Assembly (NCBI GenBank): GCA_029237825.1
Contig: JAQZBQ010000001.1
Span: 62,001-126,000, forward strand
From: Bacteroidota bacterium
Lineage (GTDB): Bacteria > Bacteroidota > Bacteroidia > B-17B0 > Aurantibacillaceae
Direction: 5' to 3'
Length of the DNA stretch: 64,000 nucleotides
Both the position numbers and the translations under genes were made by a program. The notes beneath the pieces were generated by a model. The model worked only from the letters and a program-made list of their open reading frames with translations. It did no database searches and was not told the origin of the DNA. Below are positions 34,822-44,698 of the stretch, piece by piece. Positions within the stretch are counted from its first letter, which is position 1, and each line of letters starts with the position of its first letter.

Positions 34822-37647
34822 TTATTTTCCGGCGGCGGCTGCACTTTTTGCTTTTGCATCCTCCAGGATTTTCTGACTGCGTGCGTCTGCCTCGTCAACC
34901 ACCTTTTGTGCTTTTTTATCTACTTCTTTCTTGGCGGCTTCTGCAACTTTTTTAGCGGCCACTTTTGCAAGCGGGTTAGTAACGGATTCCAATTGTTTGT
35001 CTGCAGCTGCATAACCCTCTGCTTTTATTTTATCGGATGCAGCCTGTGCTTCTGCTTTAATTTTATCAGCCTGGGCCTGCGCGTCGGCTAATATTTTCTG
35101 AGCTTCTTCATTGGCCTTGTCTTTCACAGCACCTACAACCTGTTCTTTGACAGCCTCCGTTGTAGATTTTCCATCGTTCTTCATTCCGGTTTTCACAGTA
35201 GGGTTCATAACCGTTCCTCCAAAACCAACATTAACTATCACCGATTTAGGCATGGTTAAATTCGTTCCTGCAGCTGTATTAGCCTGCCCAAGTAAACCGG
35301 AAACAACTGAACCAGCTTGCGCACCGAACATTTCTGTCGGCACATCCATCTTCCAGTTATAATCAATGGTTTGATCAAAACCTGTGGAACCGGTGATATC
35401 CGCATTTATTTTATCAATTTTCACCTTTACCGGATTTCTCAAATTCACCCGTCCATCCTTAAATTCATACTCAGCCACTACATTCTGAATGTTCAGGTTT
35501 TTCAGTTGCTCTACCTTCAAAGCCTCACCTAATTTTACAAATGGAGGAAAACCTCCTACCGACACGCTACTTGTTTTAAATACGCCGTTCCCATGAAGAG
35601 AAGCTAAAATTGGCGACATATGCTGATCTAGTTCTGCTTTAAAATTTTCGAGGGTAGCAGTAAACATTCCTTTTGCATATTGTCCGATGGGCGCAATTTT
35701 CTGTACCGTATTAAAAGCTGCAAATGTTTTTTGAATATCAAAATTGTCTACTTTAAAACTCATGTCAACAGTTGGCTTTTTTGGGTTAGTGCTTTCGTAA
35801 TACCCATTCATTAAAACTTTACCACCTAACAAACCAAGGTTTAAGTTGGTCATATTCACTTTCTGATTTTTAATTTCAATATTTCCAATCATGTTATCGA
35901 TCACCAAATTATCATACAACATCTTTGTGATATTAGCATTTAAAATAAAATCAATATTTGCCGGAACAAGGGCTACACTGCCTTTTGCAGTATCTGCACC
36001 ATTCGATGAAGCGGTGGTTGTCTCAGAAGAAGAACTCATCAGTTGATTCAAGTCCATCAGGTTTGACTGCATATTAAAATGCCCGACAATTAACGAATCT
36101 TTAAAAAGGTATTGAAGGAAATTATCAATTTTACCATTAGCTTTCACATCCGACTTACCCATTCGGGCATCAAAGGCGGCCAGTTCTACAAACTGGTTGG
36201 TGAAATTCATCCGCATCATATTCAGTAAAACATCGTAGGGCAGGGTTGATGACTTATAATTCATTTTATCGATTTCAAGTGTTCCATCCATTTTGAACTT
36301 ATCGTATTCTTTTTTATCAAGACTACTCATTCGTCCGGCGGCTGAAATGTCAGCTTTAACAAGACCACTCATTTCATCACCTTTTTCCAGCGGAATAAAT
36401 TCTTTTACGGAAGAAAGGTTGACAATCCCTTTTACTGATGCTGATAAATCCGGGTCAGAGATTGGCGTTTTTACATGTGCCCACAAATCGATAGGATTAC
36501 CGGCCATTTCCAGATGGAATTTATTTACATCAATGACGGTTGCATCGAGGTAATCTTTGGGATTAGCAATGTGTACGTCGATGTTCACGTTATTTACTGA
36601 CTTTGGTAATGACGGATATTTAAACATCGCATCAGCGATGAGCAATTTTAAATCAAAACTCGGATAGGTATTTTTAGTACTGTCCTTTTCATTATGCATC
36701 GTTCCTTTGGCAAATCCGTTGAGTGTAAGTTTACCAGCGGTTTTCACATCTTTAAAATCTTTTGCATACACACTTGGAACCAAGGATAAGATGGATTTAA
36801 ATTCAGTTTGCTTGGCTGCAAATTTTAAATCCATTCCAATGTCCTCTTTAGGCATCGCAACAAAACCATCGAAGCTCAACCCGAGTTCGTTAAGATCCAA
36901 CTCGTTTTCTTTAAACGCAAATTTCATGTTTGGCATATCCATGTCCAAATCTGCCTTGAAACGTGTCTTCACCTTGTTTAAATATCCTACCCCACCCATA
37001 TTAAATGTTGTTTCATCAATCTCCAACAGGTTACTCAAAACAAAGACGTCCTGGGTAAAATCGCCGCTCATGGTGTAATTAAAATTTCTGAGTACCGCCG
37101 ACATATTTCCCTGCATGTCGTTGTATGTGATATCCGTATTTTTAATTTTTAACGATTTCAATTGTAAGGCAAATTTGGTCGCGCTGGTATCCGCTTCTAC
37201 TGCGGTGGTATCCGAACCAGCTTTAGCGATGTCCCAGTTAGCTTTTCCATCATGCATCACAATACCATTGATTTTTGCTTTGTCAATTAAAATAGAGTTT
37301 ACCTGGTACTTATCGCCACTGATGACGCTTTTAATATTTAAGTCGATAGCCAAATCCGTAATGTATGCTAAGGTATCTCCCTCAAAAGGCGCAACATTTA
37401 TAACGCTTACCTTCTGGATCTTGAATCTGAAATCGGGGAATGAACTAAAAAGGGTAAGGTCAAAATCGCCAAAATCAACTTTAGCATTTAAATTTTTGTT
37501 CGCTTCTCGTTTTACGATCTCAACAATTTTATCCTTAAAAAGAAATGGTGCTGCGATCATCAAGACGATGAGGATCAACAAACTGATACCTGTCCATTTT
37601 AAAATGCGTATTAAAAGACTCTTCTTTGGTTTATTTACTTGTTCCAT
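34822..37647 (-). CDS. AsmA-family inner-membrane-anchored protein
   Basis: 941 residues. One N-terminal membrane helix (about 11-33, LLIRILKWTGISLLILIVLM) is followed by the AsmA signature (NKNLNAKVDFGDFDLTLFSSFPDF) and a very long beta-rich region with repeated AsmA-type blocks up to about 830. The last 90 residues are an Ala/Lys/Glu/Gln-rich amphipathic coiled coil with imperfect repeats (ADKIKAEAQAASDKIKAEG). AsmA-family proteins bridge the periplasm and influence phospholipid transport to the outer membrane. It is a single-gene unit with a terminator. Confidence 0.88.
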   Translation of the reverse strand: MEQVNKPKKSLLIRILKWTGISLLILIVLMIAAPFLFKDKIVEIVKREANKNLNAKVDFGDFDLTLFSSFPDFRFKIQKVSVINVAPFEGDTLAYITDLAIDLNIKSVISGDKYQVNSILIDKAKINGIVMHDGKANWDIAKAGSDTTAVEADTSATKFALQLKSLKIKNTDITYNDMQGNMSAVLRNFNYTMSGDFTQDVFVLSNLLEIDETTFNMGGVGYLNKVKTRFKADLDMDMPNMKFAFKENELDLNELGLSFDGFVAMPKEDIGMDLKFAAKQTEFKSILSLVPSVYAKDFKDVKTAGKLTLNGFAKGTMHNEKDSTKNTYPSFDLKLLIADAMFKYPSLPKSVNNVNIDVHIANPKDYLDATVIDVNKFHLEMAGNPIDLWAHVKTPISDPDLSASVKGIVNLSSVKEFIPLEKGDEMSGLVKADISAAGRMSSLDKKEYDKFKMDGTLEIDKMNYKSSTLPYDVLLNMMRMNFTNQFVELAAFDARMGKSDVKANGKIDNFLQYLFKDSLIVGHFNMQSNLMDLNQLMSSSSETTTASSNGADTAKGSVALVPANIDFILNANITKMLYDNLVIDNMIGNIEIKNQKVNMTNLNLGLLGGKVLMNGYYESTNPKKPTVDMSFKVDNFDIQKTFAAFNTVQKIAPIGQYAKGMFTATLENFKAELDQHMSPILASLHGNGVFKTSSVSVGGFPPFVKLGEALKVEQLKNLNIQNVVAEYEFKDGRVNLRNPVKVKIDKINADITGSTGFDQTIDYNWKMDVPTEMFGAQAGSVVSGLLGQANTAAGTNLTMPKSVIVNVGFGGTVMNPTVKTGMKNDGKSTTEAVKEQVVGAVKDKANEEAQKILADAQAQADKIKAEAQAASDKIKAEGYAAADKQLESVTNPLAKVAAKKVAEAAKKEVDKKAQKVVDEADARSQKILEDAKAKSAAAAGK

Positions 37648-37786
37648 ATTACGTTATAATTTTTACCCCACTAATATAACAATTATAGCCAATTACCGAT
37701 CTAAATGTTATAATCCAGCAACCGTACCAATTTAGTTCCGAACCAATCTCAATAACTATCCATCTTAGTTGTTACATTTTTCACAT

Positions 37787-37820
37787 AAAAAACCGGTTAG
37801 ATGAATGACATCTAACCGGT
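37787..37820 (-). terminator. Rho-independent terminator after the PorE-like gene
   Basis: A perfect 12-base stem (37792-37803 with 37809-37820), loop of five bases, then a T run on the minus strand; 18 bases after the stop codon. Confidence 0.93.
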
Positions 37821-37837
37821 ATCCGGATTCATGATTA

Positions 37838-39988
37838 TTACTTACTGAGAATTTTAAAATCTGTTCTTCGGTTTTCCTGGCGACCAACCTCGGTATCGTT
37901 CGAGGCAACTGGCGCCGTTTCGCCATAACCTTTTGCAACCAATCGGTCTGTTGAAATACCTTTCCCAATTAGATAAGTTACAACGGATTGCGACCTGGAT
38001 TGCGACAACTTCTGATTGTACTCGTCACTTCCTTTGCTGTCTGTATGGCTTCCCAATTCAATTTTTAATGTTGGATTATCTGTCAGTAATTTTATTAGGC
38101 GGTCAAGCTCATTTGCCGATTCAGGTCGAATGGTAGCTTTATCAAAATCAAAGAAAATATTTTTCAAGACAATAGACTGACCAACTTCAATTTGTTTGAG
38201 CTCAATATTTTTTTCCACTTCCTGAAACTCTTCGGATGCCTTTAAATCAAAATTTTCAGAATGAAACAGGTATCCGTCTTTTTTCACAGCTATCCCGTAA
38301 TTTTTTCCAGAAGGTAAGGAAACCAGATATTTCCCCGAAGTACTATTGGATTTAAATGTCGCAATTACTTCGTTTAACGTGTTATCGATGAGTTCGATAG
38401 CTGCTTCTAATAACTGATGCGTTTTTGCGTCGGAGACAACACCTTTTAAAATGGTCATCTTTGGTCCGGTGCTAACAATTTTTTCGGCTTTAAATTCACT
38501 TACCGGGGCTGCCACACTCGCCAGAAGATTGTCTTCGTTCATCACAACAGGTGGCTTTTCAGGCCCAAGGAACGTTATCCGATAAATATCTTTATCTCCG
38601 TATCCACCTTGCTTTGACGAAGCAAAATACCCGTGATTCCCGCTTCCACTGATAACAAAAAACACATCATCATCCGGGCCATTTAAAGGATACCCTAAGT
38701 TGATGGGTTCACCCCACTTTCCGTTTTCAAATACCGACTTAAAAACATCATAACCACCCATTGTTTTGTGACCTTTTGAACTAAAGTAAATGGTTTTCCC
38801 ATCAGGATGAATAAAAACCCCTTCTTCACCATATTTTGTATTTAAAGATGGCCCAATGTTAACCGCAGGCCCCCACTCACCTTTCGCATCTTTATCGGAA
38901 TAATACATGTCGCCTGCTCCGAGGTTACCTTCACGATCACTGATAAAATATAATCGCTTTGCATCATAAGACATGCTTACAGACGATTCATGCCATTTCG
39001 AATTAATGTTTTTATTCAGATGTTCAGGCTTGCTCCAGGAATTCCCAACAAGGTTACTCTGATAAATATCTCCACCATCTTTCTCCTTGAACTTAAAAAT
39101 GAACATTGTGGTGCCGTCGCTCGACAATCCTGCTGTTGCATCATGTTCAGGACTATTTACCAAAGGTCCAAAATTTTGAGCAGCTGTCCATTTCCCGTTT
39201 ACTTTAAATGATTGGTATAAATCCTCAAACGGCCAGTTGTCACCTTCATCAAGTTTCCCTCCTGTAGAATTTTCCCTTCTTGCGGTTAAAACCATCATTG
39301 ATTCATCTGCCGAAATAAACGCGCTGTATTCCGGATAGGATGTGTTAATGTTGGGTCCTAAATTATCAACGAATATCCGCTGTGGGTTAGCCATTTCGGT
39401 TTTTCCTACCGTGCACTCAGCAATTTTTTTATTAACGTCTTCAATAGCCAATGCGTTTTCTTTTGGGTCAGTATTCAAAACATTTAAATAAAGCTGATAG
39501 TAACGTATGGCATCGTCCCATTTCAACTGAAACTGAAAAGCCCAGCCCGCAAAGTAAGCAGCATCAGCAGGAATTTTACCATTCAGTGATAATGCCTTTT
39601 CCAGAAATTTAGATGCAGCGTCACTTTGAGGATTCAGATTAAAATTTACAACACCAAGCATGTAGTTAAGCTCAGCATTATTCGGATTGAAGTCCTGTGC
39701 CTTCATTAAAAAGGGCTGTGCCTGTTTGAAATAAATATCCCCTGCACGCTGGTAATCTTTCCGGCTTACGGGGAAATACTTATTTTTTGAAACATAACCT
39801 TCCAACACGAAATCATATTCTTTCTTACCAAGTTCAAATGCGTCTTTCCCGTCATCAAGGTTTCTTTTTGCTTCTTTCAATAAATCCTTTTTGTCAGGAA
39901 AATTAGCTTTTTCAAATTCGATATTTTGTGCCCGGGCACCAAAAACACCATTTAAAACCAGTATGAGAATGATGTAAAACTTTTTCAT
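37838..39988 (-). CDS. porE: OmpA-family protein with TPR, beta-propeller and regulatory domain (PorE-like)
   Basis: 716 residues from the ATG at 39988 (frame open to 40009); signal peptide ending GARAQ. Order: TPR region about 45-195; PD40/WD40-like propeller about 200-490 (repeats such as DAKRLYFISDREGNLGAGDMY in part, and GKTIYFSSKGH); carboxypeptidase-regulatory-like domain about 510-590; OmpA peptidoglycan-binding domain about 600-716 (GSHTDSKGSDEYNQKLSQSR, GYGETAPVA, GRQENRRTDF). This order is that reported for PorE of the type IX secretion system, which links the machine to peptidoglycan. The symbol is tentative because other Bacteroidota OmpA paralogues share this plan. It follows a TPR gene by 27 bases and ends at a strong terminator. 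Confidence 0.8.
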   Translation of the reverse strand: MKKFYIILILVLNGVFGARAQNIEFEKANFPDKKDLLKEAKRNLDDGKDAFELGKKEYDFVLEGYVSKNKYFPVSRKDYQRAGDIYFKQAQPFLMKAQDFNPNNAELNYMLGVVNFNLNPQSDAASKFLEKALSLNGKIPADAAYFAGWAFQFQLKWDDAIRYYQLYLNVLNTDPKENALAIEDVNKKIAECTVGKTEMANPQRIFVDNLGPNINTSYPEYSAFISADESMMVLTARRENSTGGKLDEGDNWPFEDLYQSFKVNGKWTAAQNFGPLVNSPEHDATAGLSSDGTTMFIFKFKEKDGGDIYQSNLVGNSWSKPEHLNKNINSKWHESSVSMSYDAKRLYFISDREGNLGAGDMYYSDKDAKGEWGPAVNIGPSLNTKYGEEGVFIHPDGKTIYFSSKGHKTMGGYDVFKSVFENGKWGEPINLGYPLNGPDDDVFFVISGSGNHGYFASSKQGGYGDKDIYRITFLGPEKPPVVMNEDNLLASVAAPVSEFKAEKIVSTGPKMTILKGVVSDAKTHQLLEAAIELIDNTLNEVIATFKSNSTSGKYLVSLPSGKNYGIAVKKDGYLFHSENFDLKASEEFQEVEKNIELKQIEVGQSIVLKNIFFDFDKATIRPESANELDRLIKLLTDNPTLKIELGSHTDSKGSDEYNQKLSQSRSQSVVTYLIGKGISTDRLVAKGYGETAPVASNDTEVGRQENRRTDFKILSK

Positions 39989-40015
39989 ATTAAAATTGAA
40001 ATTATCCAAGATAAA

Positions 40016-41065
40016 TTAATCGCAAAAACCTGAAGTATAACGTTTACCTTCCGCAGATCCTAAATCGGATGCCTTTTTCCAGTCTGCACAGGCTGCTTCC
40101 TCATCTTTCAGCATTTGCTTTGCAATCCCACGGTTCACATAAGGAGCCGATAACTTGGGATCCGATTGAATTGCTTTGCTCGACCATTCAGAGGCGCTCT
40201 TATAATCCTTCTTTCTTAAGTAAACCGAGGCCATATTATTGATAGCTAAGGTGTAATTTGGTTTATGTTTCAGCGCAGCATCGAAATCCGCTATCGCGCC
40301 GGCAAAATCATTTGTGTTCATTTTCGCGGTGCCGCGGTTATTCAAAGCAATGTAATAATCGGGTTTAATAGCAATAGCCTTTGAATAGGCTTCAATGGCA
40401 CCGGCATTATCACCTGTGTTACGCTTGCACGAGCCTAAATTGTTATACACGAAAAATAATTTTGGATCGATTGCCAAAGCCTTTTCATAATCCTTAATCG
40501 CACCGGATTCATCACCCAACTGCCTTTTCGCAGAAGCCCTGTCATTAAAAGCATACGCATAATCGGGATTTGCCGCTATGGCTTTATCATACTCTGTGAT
40601 AGCATATTTATAATCGCCATCTTCAAAATTTATTTGTCCGTTTAAATAATGTGCTTTACTGTATTTGTCGTCCAGGAATATTGTTTTACTGAGATAGGCA
40701 ATACAGGAATCTTTGTTATTTCCCGCATAAAAGCTTTGAGCTTTGCCAAACAAGGCATCCGTATTTAAAGGATTTATAGCAAGGGCATTATTATAATCAT
40801 TGATTGCAGCCTCTAAGGATTTTGCTTCGTATTTTGCAAAGCCACGGCTGCAAAAAGCTTTATCAAAGTTTGGCTTAATAGAAATTGCTTTTGAAAACTG
40901 CTCAATGGCCGCGTTATAATCTTTCTTTGCAATTAGCTCCAATCCTGCATTATAGGCCCCTTCAGCTTCCTGTTCAGGAGACAAAGCTGTTTTTACTTTA
41001 ACCGTATCCTGAGCCTGAAAATAACCGGTAATCAGGCAAAGGCAAATTACTAATACTTTTTTCAT
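40016..41065 (-). CDS. Exported TPR-repeat protein
   Basis: 349 residues, signal peptide ending GYFQAQ. About eight TPR units follow from residue 35 (AYNAGLELIAKKDYNAAIEQFSKAISIKP and similar, cited in part), ending in a Sel1-like ADWKKASDLG segment and a C-terminal Cys. It is the first gene of a two-gene unit with the PorE-like gene and likely scaffolds a periplasmic complex; pairing with PorE would fit T9SS, but this is inference. Confidence 0.83.
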   Translation of the reverse strand: MKKVLVICLCLITGYFQAQDTVKVKTALSPEQEAEGAYNAGLELIAKKDYNAAIEQFSKAISIKPNFDKAFCSRGFAKYEAKSLEAAINDYNNALAINPLNTDALFGKAQSFYAGNNKDSCIAYLSKTIFLDDKYSKAHYLNGQINFEDGDYKYAITEYDKAIAANPDYAYAFNDRASAKRQLGDESGAIKDYEKALAIDPKLFFVYNNLGSCKRNTGDNAGAIEAYSKAIAIKPDYYIALNNRGTAKMNTNDFAGAIADFDAALKHKPNYTLAINNMASVYLRKKDYKSASEWSSKAIQSDPKLSAPYVNRGIAKQMLKDEEAACADWKKASDLGSAEGKRYTSGFCD

Positions 41066-41091
41066 GGTTATGAAATTTGAAATCTAAAGAT

Positions 41092-41123
41092 AAAAAAATA
41101 AACGATTTGAACACAATCGTTTA
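41092..41123 (-). terminator. Terminator overlapping the stop codon of trmN6
   Basis: An 8-base stem (TAAACGAT pairing with ATCGTTTA on the minus strand) begins with the stop codon itself and is followed by seven T. It separates trmN6 from the TPR-porE unit. Confidence 0.72.
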
Positions 41124-41837
41124 TAAGTTCAGGTAGTAGTCTTTGGTAAGGTCTTTATAATCCTGGGTGTAGTGGTGTCTTTCCTCTTCTTCAATCGCAA
41201 TGGTTTTTTCAGAAAAGTCAGTAGGTGTAAATTCAAACTGCATGATATGACGTTTTTCAACGTCCTTTGTTACATTGGATTTAACCCTTAATAGTTTCGA
41301 TAAAATTAATCCGCGCTTCTGCGCTAAGATTCTGAATTTCTCTGCTTCGAGTGTGGGTAAGATCAAACAAAATTTGCCTTTAGGATCCAACAAATTCATC
41401 ACGCCATCAAGCAGTTCCTCAAACGGCAAAACATCCGCGTGCCTTGCTACCGAGCGCAACTCATCACTTGACTTAAATGATTGTTCAAAGTAAGGTGGGT
41501 TCGTAACGATTAAATCGTATTTTTTGGCTGTTGCTTTCGCATATTCCTGCAAAGTGGAATGCATAACGGATATGGTTCTGGCAAACTTACTGTCATCTAC
41601 ATTTTGTTGCGCCTGTAAAAATGCATTTTCATCAATTTCAATGGCATCAATATGCGCCTGAGTCTTTTGCCCTATCATTAGGGCAATTACCCCAGTACCG
41701 GTACCAATATCCAAAATTTGCCGACTTCCATTTGGAGATACCCACGCTCCTAATAACACTGCATCCGTGCCCACCTTCATGGCACATTTATCCTGTTTAA
41801 TAATAAATTGTTTAAAAGCGAACGACGTGTTTGGCAT
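41121..41837 (-). CDS. trmN6: tRNA1(Val) adenine-N6 methyltransferase-like protein
   Basis: 238 residues from the ATG at 41837, which matches the family N-terminus (SFAFKQFIIKQDKCAMKVGTDAVLLGAW, cited in part). SAM-binding motif I is ILDIGTGTGVIALM and the catalytic motif is NPPYF, as in YfiC/TrmN6, which methylates A37 of valine tRNA. Length fits the family. It ends in its own terminator. Confidence 0.87.
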   Translation of the reverse strand: MPNTSFAFKQFIIKQDKCAMKVGTDAVLLGAWVSPNGSRQILDIGTGTGVIALMIGQKTQAHIDAIEIDENAFLQAQQNVDDSKFARTISVMHSTLQEYAKATAKKYDLIVTNPPYFEQSFKSSDELRSVARHADVLPFEELLDGVMNLLDPKGKFCLILPTLEAEKFRILAQKRGLILSKLLRVKSNVTKDVEKRHIMQFEFTPTDFSEKTIAIEEEERHHYTQDYKDLTKDYYLNL

Positions 41838-42010
41838 AAACCATTTTTCCCGTTTTGAGTTGCATAAAGTTAAAAACAAAAATCACAAAACATAACCGGA
41901 ACACTAAAAATCGATAGCTTTATAATACCTAGTAATTATGTAACACTGTTTTGGGAATGAATGCTCTGTATTTGAACTTTAAAGGAAATAAAGGTCTACA
42001 ACTTATTATC

Positions 42011-43456
42011 ATGCGCTCTGTATTTCTGCTTTCGCTTTTTATGGGCAGTTCCAATTCCTTTTCACAAATAGCAGTGGATGCGGTTTTAGAATCTTATAAA
42101 AAAGATAAGGACTTAAAACATGCCAGCTATAGTTTTTGCGTACTGGATGCACAAACAGGTAAAACCCTCAAGGAGTTTAATTCAGAAACCGCCTTGGTAC
42201 CTGCCAGTACAATGAAAATCATAACTACTGGAGCCGCCTTGGGAATTCTTGGAAAAAATTTCGTCTATAAAACACATTTTTACGAAGTTCAAAATGATTC
42301 CCCTGCGGGAATTCCGGCAACCCATTTACTAATAAAGGGAAGCGGTGATCCCACCTTTGGATCATCCTATTTTTTTGAAAACGATTCAGCATTCTTGAAC
42401 GAAATCGTTCGAAAATTAAAAACGAAAGGATTAAAAAAGATTACAGGATCACTGGTTGCAGATGCATCCAGTTTCGATAATACAATACCAAGCACCTGGA
42501 TTTGGGGCGACATCGGAAATTATTTCGGAGCCGGAGCGAATAGCTTGTCTTATCATGACAATAAATTTTCACTGTTTTATACCAGCGGACCCTTAAATAC
42601 TCGTGCCAAACTTGAAGCCATTATTCCTGACTATTTTTCAGCGAAGATGGAAATTACTTCAAATGTTATTTCATCCGGATCAGAAGACAATGCTTTTGTT
42701 TTTGGTGAACCTAACGGTTACATCCGGGAAGTTAAAGGGAGCATTCCACCCAATAAAACGCGTTTTGAAGTAGAGGCCGAAATGCCTCATCCACCATTAT
42801 TTTTTCTTCACCAATTGAAACAGGATCTCAAACGAGCAAAGTTGTGTGATGATAAAACCGGTTTAATTAACATGAGCACAAACACGTATTCATATACAAA
42901 TGAAAAGTTAATATATACACATGTTTCACCTAAACTTGATCAGGTGGTTTATTTTACGAATATTAAAAGCAACAATCATTATGCAGAAAGCTTGTTGAAA
43001 ACTGTAGGTGCTTTTACAACGGGCAAACAAGGAACAACGGAAAACGGCATACAGGCCGTTGAAAGTTTCTGGAAGAGCAGAGGTGTTGACATCAGTGGTC
43101 TTCATATGGTTGACGGAAGTGGCTTATCAAGAGCCAATACAATTACAACTAAAATTCAGGCAACCGTATTATCCAAAATTTACAGAGACAGTTTAATGTA
43201 CCCCTCATTTAACGGGTGTTTACCAGTGGCCGGAAAGAACGGAAGCATGACAAGTTTATGCAGGGGTACCTTCGCTGAAAATAACTTACGGGCCAAGACC
43301 GGATATATCAACCGTGCCCGCGGGTACTGCGGTTATGTGAAAACGAAATCAGGAAAGGAACTGGCGTTTTCTGTTCTATTCAACAACTACGATTGCTCAG
43401 CAAAAGAAATGAAACTGAAGATTGAAAAGTTTTTAGTGGCCTTGGTGGAATTATAG
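42011..43456 (+). CDS. dacB: D-alanyl-D-alanine carboxypeptidase/endopeptidase (PBP4, S13)
   Basis: 481 residues from the ATG at 42011 with a signal peptide ending SFSQ; the frame continues 60 bases upstream. Penicillin-binding motifs are S66-T-M-K69 (VPASTMK), S-N-N (KSNNHYAES) and K-T-G (RAKTGYI), with an S13-type insert between. Active in the periplasm on peptidoglycan peptides. Its stop is two bases from that of the convergent aminotransferase gene. Confidence 0.92.
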   Translation: MRSVFLLSLFMGSSNSFSQIAVDAVLESYKKDKDLKHASYSFCVLDAQTGKTLKEFNSETALVPASTMKIITTGAALGILGKNFVYKTHFYEVQNDSPAGIPATHLLIKGSGDPTFGSSYFFENDSAFLNEIVRKLKTKGLKKITGSLVADASSFDNTIPSTWIWGDIGNYFGAGANSLSYHDNKFSLFYTSGPLNTRAKLEAIIPDYFSAKMEITSNVISSGSEDNAFVFGEPNGYIREVKGSIPPNKTRFEVEAEMPHPPLFFLHQLKQDLKRAKLCDDKTGLINMSTNTYSYTNEKLIYTHVSPKLDQVVYFTNIKSNNHYAESLLKTVGAFTTGKQGTTENGIQAVESFWKSRGVDISGLHMVDGSGLSRANTITTKIQATVLSKIYRDSLMYPSFNGCLPVAGKNGSMTSLCRGTFAENNLRAKTGYINRARGYCGYVKTKSGKELAFSVLFNNYDCSAKEMKLKIEKFLVALVEL

Positions 43457-43458
43457 AT

Positions 43459-44664
43459 TTAATTCTTTTTTTTCACCACCTCATTAATCGAATCGATGAT
43501 AATACCACATGACATTTTAATTTCCGCTTCTGTGATGATTAATGGCGGAGCAATACGCATAGAGTGGGTATTGAACAAAAACCAATCTACAATTAAGCCG
43601 TTTTTTACGCATGTTTCAATGATGCTGAAGTTTAAATCCGTGTCACCAAAATCCAACGACAACATCAGTCCTTTACCTTTAATATCCTTAATTGCTGGAT
43701 GAACCAGTAACGAGCGTATTAATTTGGATTTTTCTTCTACACTATCCATTAGTTTTTCTGTCTGAATGGTTTCCAGACACGCCAAAGAAGCTGCGCAACA
43801 TACCGCGTTTCCACCAAATGTATTGATATTCCCTAAAACCGGATTATGAGTAAATTCATTCATGAATTCCCGTGAACTGATGAAACAGCCAATTGGCAAA
43901 CCGCCACCCATTCCTTTGGCAAGTAACAAAATATCAGGAATAACGCCGGTTTGTTCAAAAGCGAAAAACGTTCCACTTCTGCCAAACCCATTTTGAATCT
44001 CATCAAAAATCAGCATTGTTCCGGTTTCATCACACCTTTTTCGGACAGCCTTCAAAAATTCGCTGGTGGCAACCGTATATCCGGTTTCGCTTTGAACGGG
44101 TTCTAAGATAACAGCAGCAGTTTGTGATGTGATGTATTGATTTACATCATCTTTAGAATTGTACTTCAGAATTCTTACACCCGGTAATAAAGGTCTAAAA
44201 GCTTGTTTAAATTCTTCATTACCCATCACACTTAATGAACCATGGGTGCTACCATGATAGGAATCTTTAAACGAAATAAGCTCTGATCGACCGGTTACGC
44301 GCTTAGCCAATTTCAATGCACCTTCAGTGGCTTCAGTACCTGAATTGGTATAAAAAACTGAATTCAGCGTTTGGGGCAGGAGTTTTACCAATGCTGTAGC
44401 TAACTCAATCTGTGGACCCTGAACATATTCGCCATAAACCATCAGGTGCATGAATGTTTCGGATTGTTTACGAATAGCTTTCACAATATTGGGATGGCAA
44501 TGACCTACATTACTTACTGAAATACCTGATATAAAATCAATGTAGGATTTCCCTCCGGTATCAGAAAGATAAATGCCACTGGCTTTGGTAATCTCTAATG
44601 CCATTACATTAGGAGCAACCTGGGCAATGTGATTTAAAAATAGCTGTCGGGTTGAAATTTGCAT
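43459..44664 (-). CDS. Class III pyridoxal-phosphate aminotransferase
   Basis: 401 residues. GHCHPNIVKAI, the YTNSGTEATEGALKLA phosphate-binding loop, FDEIQNGFGRSG and the PLP-lysine motif LLAKGMGGGLPIG are typical of the acetylornithine/ornithine/GABA aminotransferase family. The exact substrate cannot be chosen by eye, and no arginine-synthesis genes are nearby. It follows yigZ by 34 bases and may be the last gene of the ribD operon. Confidence 0.88.
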   Translation of the reverse strand: MQISTRQLFLNHIAQVAPNVMALEITKASGIYLSDTGGKSYIDFISGISVSNVGHCHPNIVKAIRKQSETFMHLMVYGEYVQGPQIELATALVKLLPQTLNSVFYTNSGTEATEGALKLAKRVTGRSELISFKDSYHGSTHGSLSVMGNEEFKQAFRPLLPGVRILKYNSKDDVNQYITSQTAAVILEPVQSETGYTVATSEFLKAVRKRCDETGTMLIFDEIQNGFGRSGTFFAFEQTGVIPDILLLAKGMGGGLPIGCFISSREFMNEFTHNPVLGNINTFGGNAVCCAASLACLETIQTEKLMDSVEEKSKLIRSLLVHPAIKDIKGKGLMLSLDFGDTDLNFSIIETCVKNGLIVDWFLFNTHSMRIAPPLIITEAEIKMSCGIIIDSINEVVKKKN

Positions 44665-44698
44665 GGTAAATCAAAGATACCGGATTTTCAATGAATAA

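Noticed and set aside
37115-37735. A 206-codon plus-strand frame opposite the start of the AsmA gene
   Set aside because: It is antisense to a well-supported gene, has low-complexity composition mirroring that gene, and has no recognisable motif.
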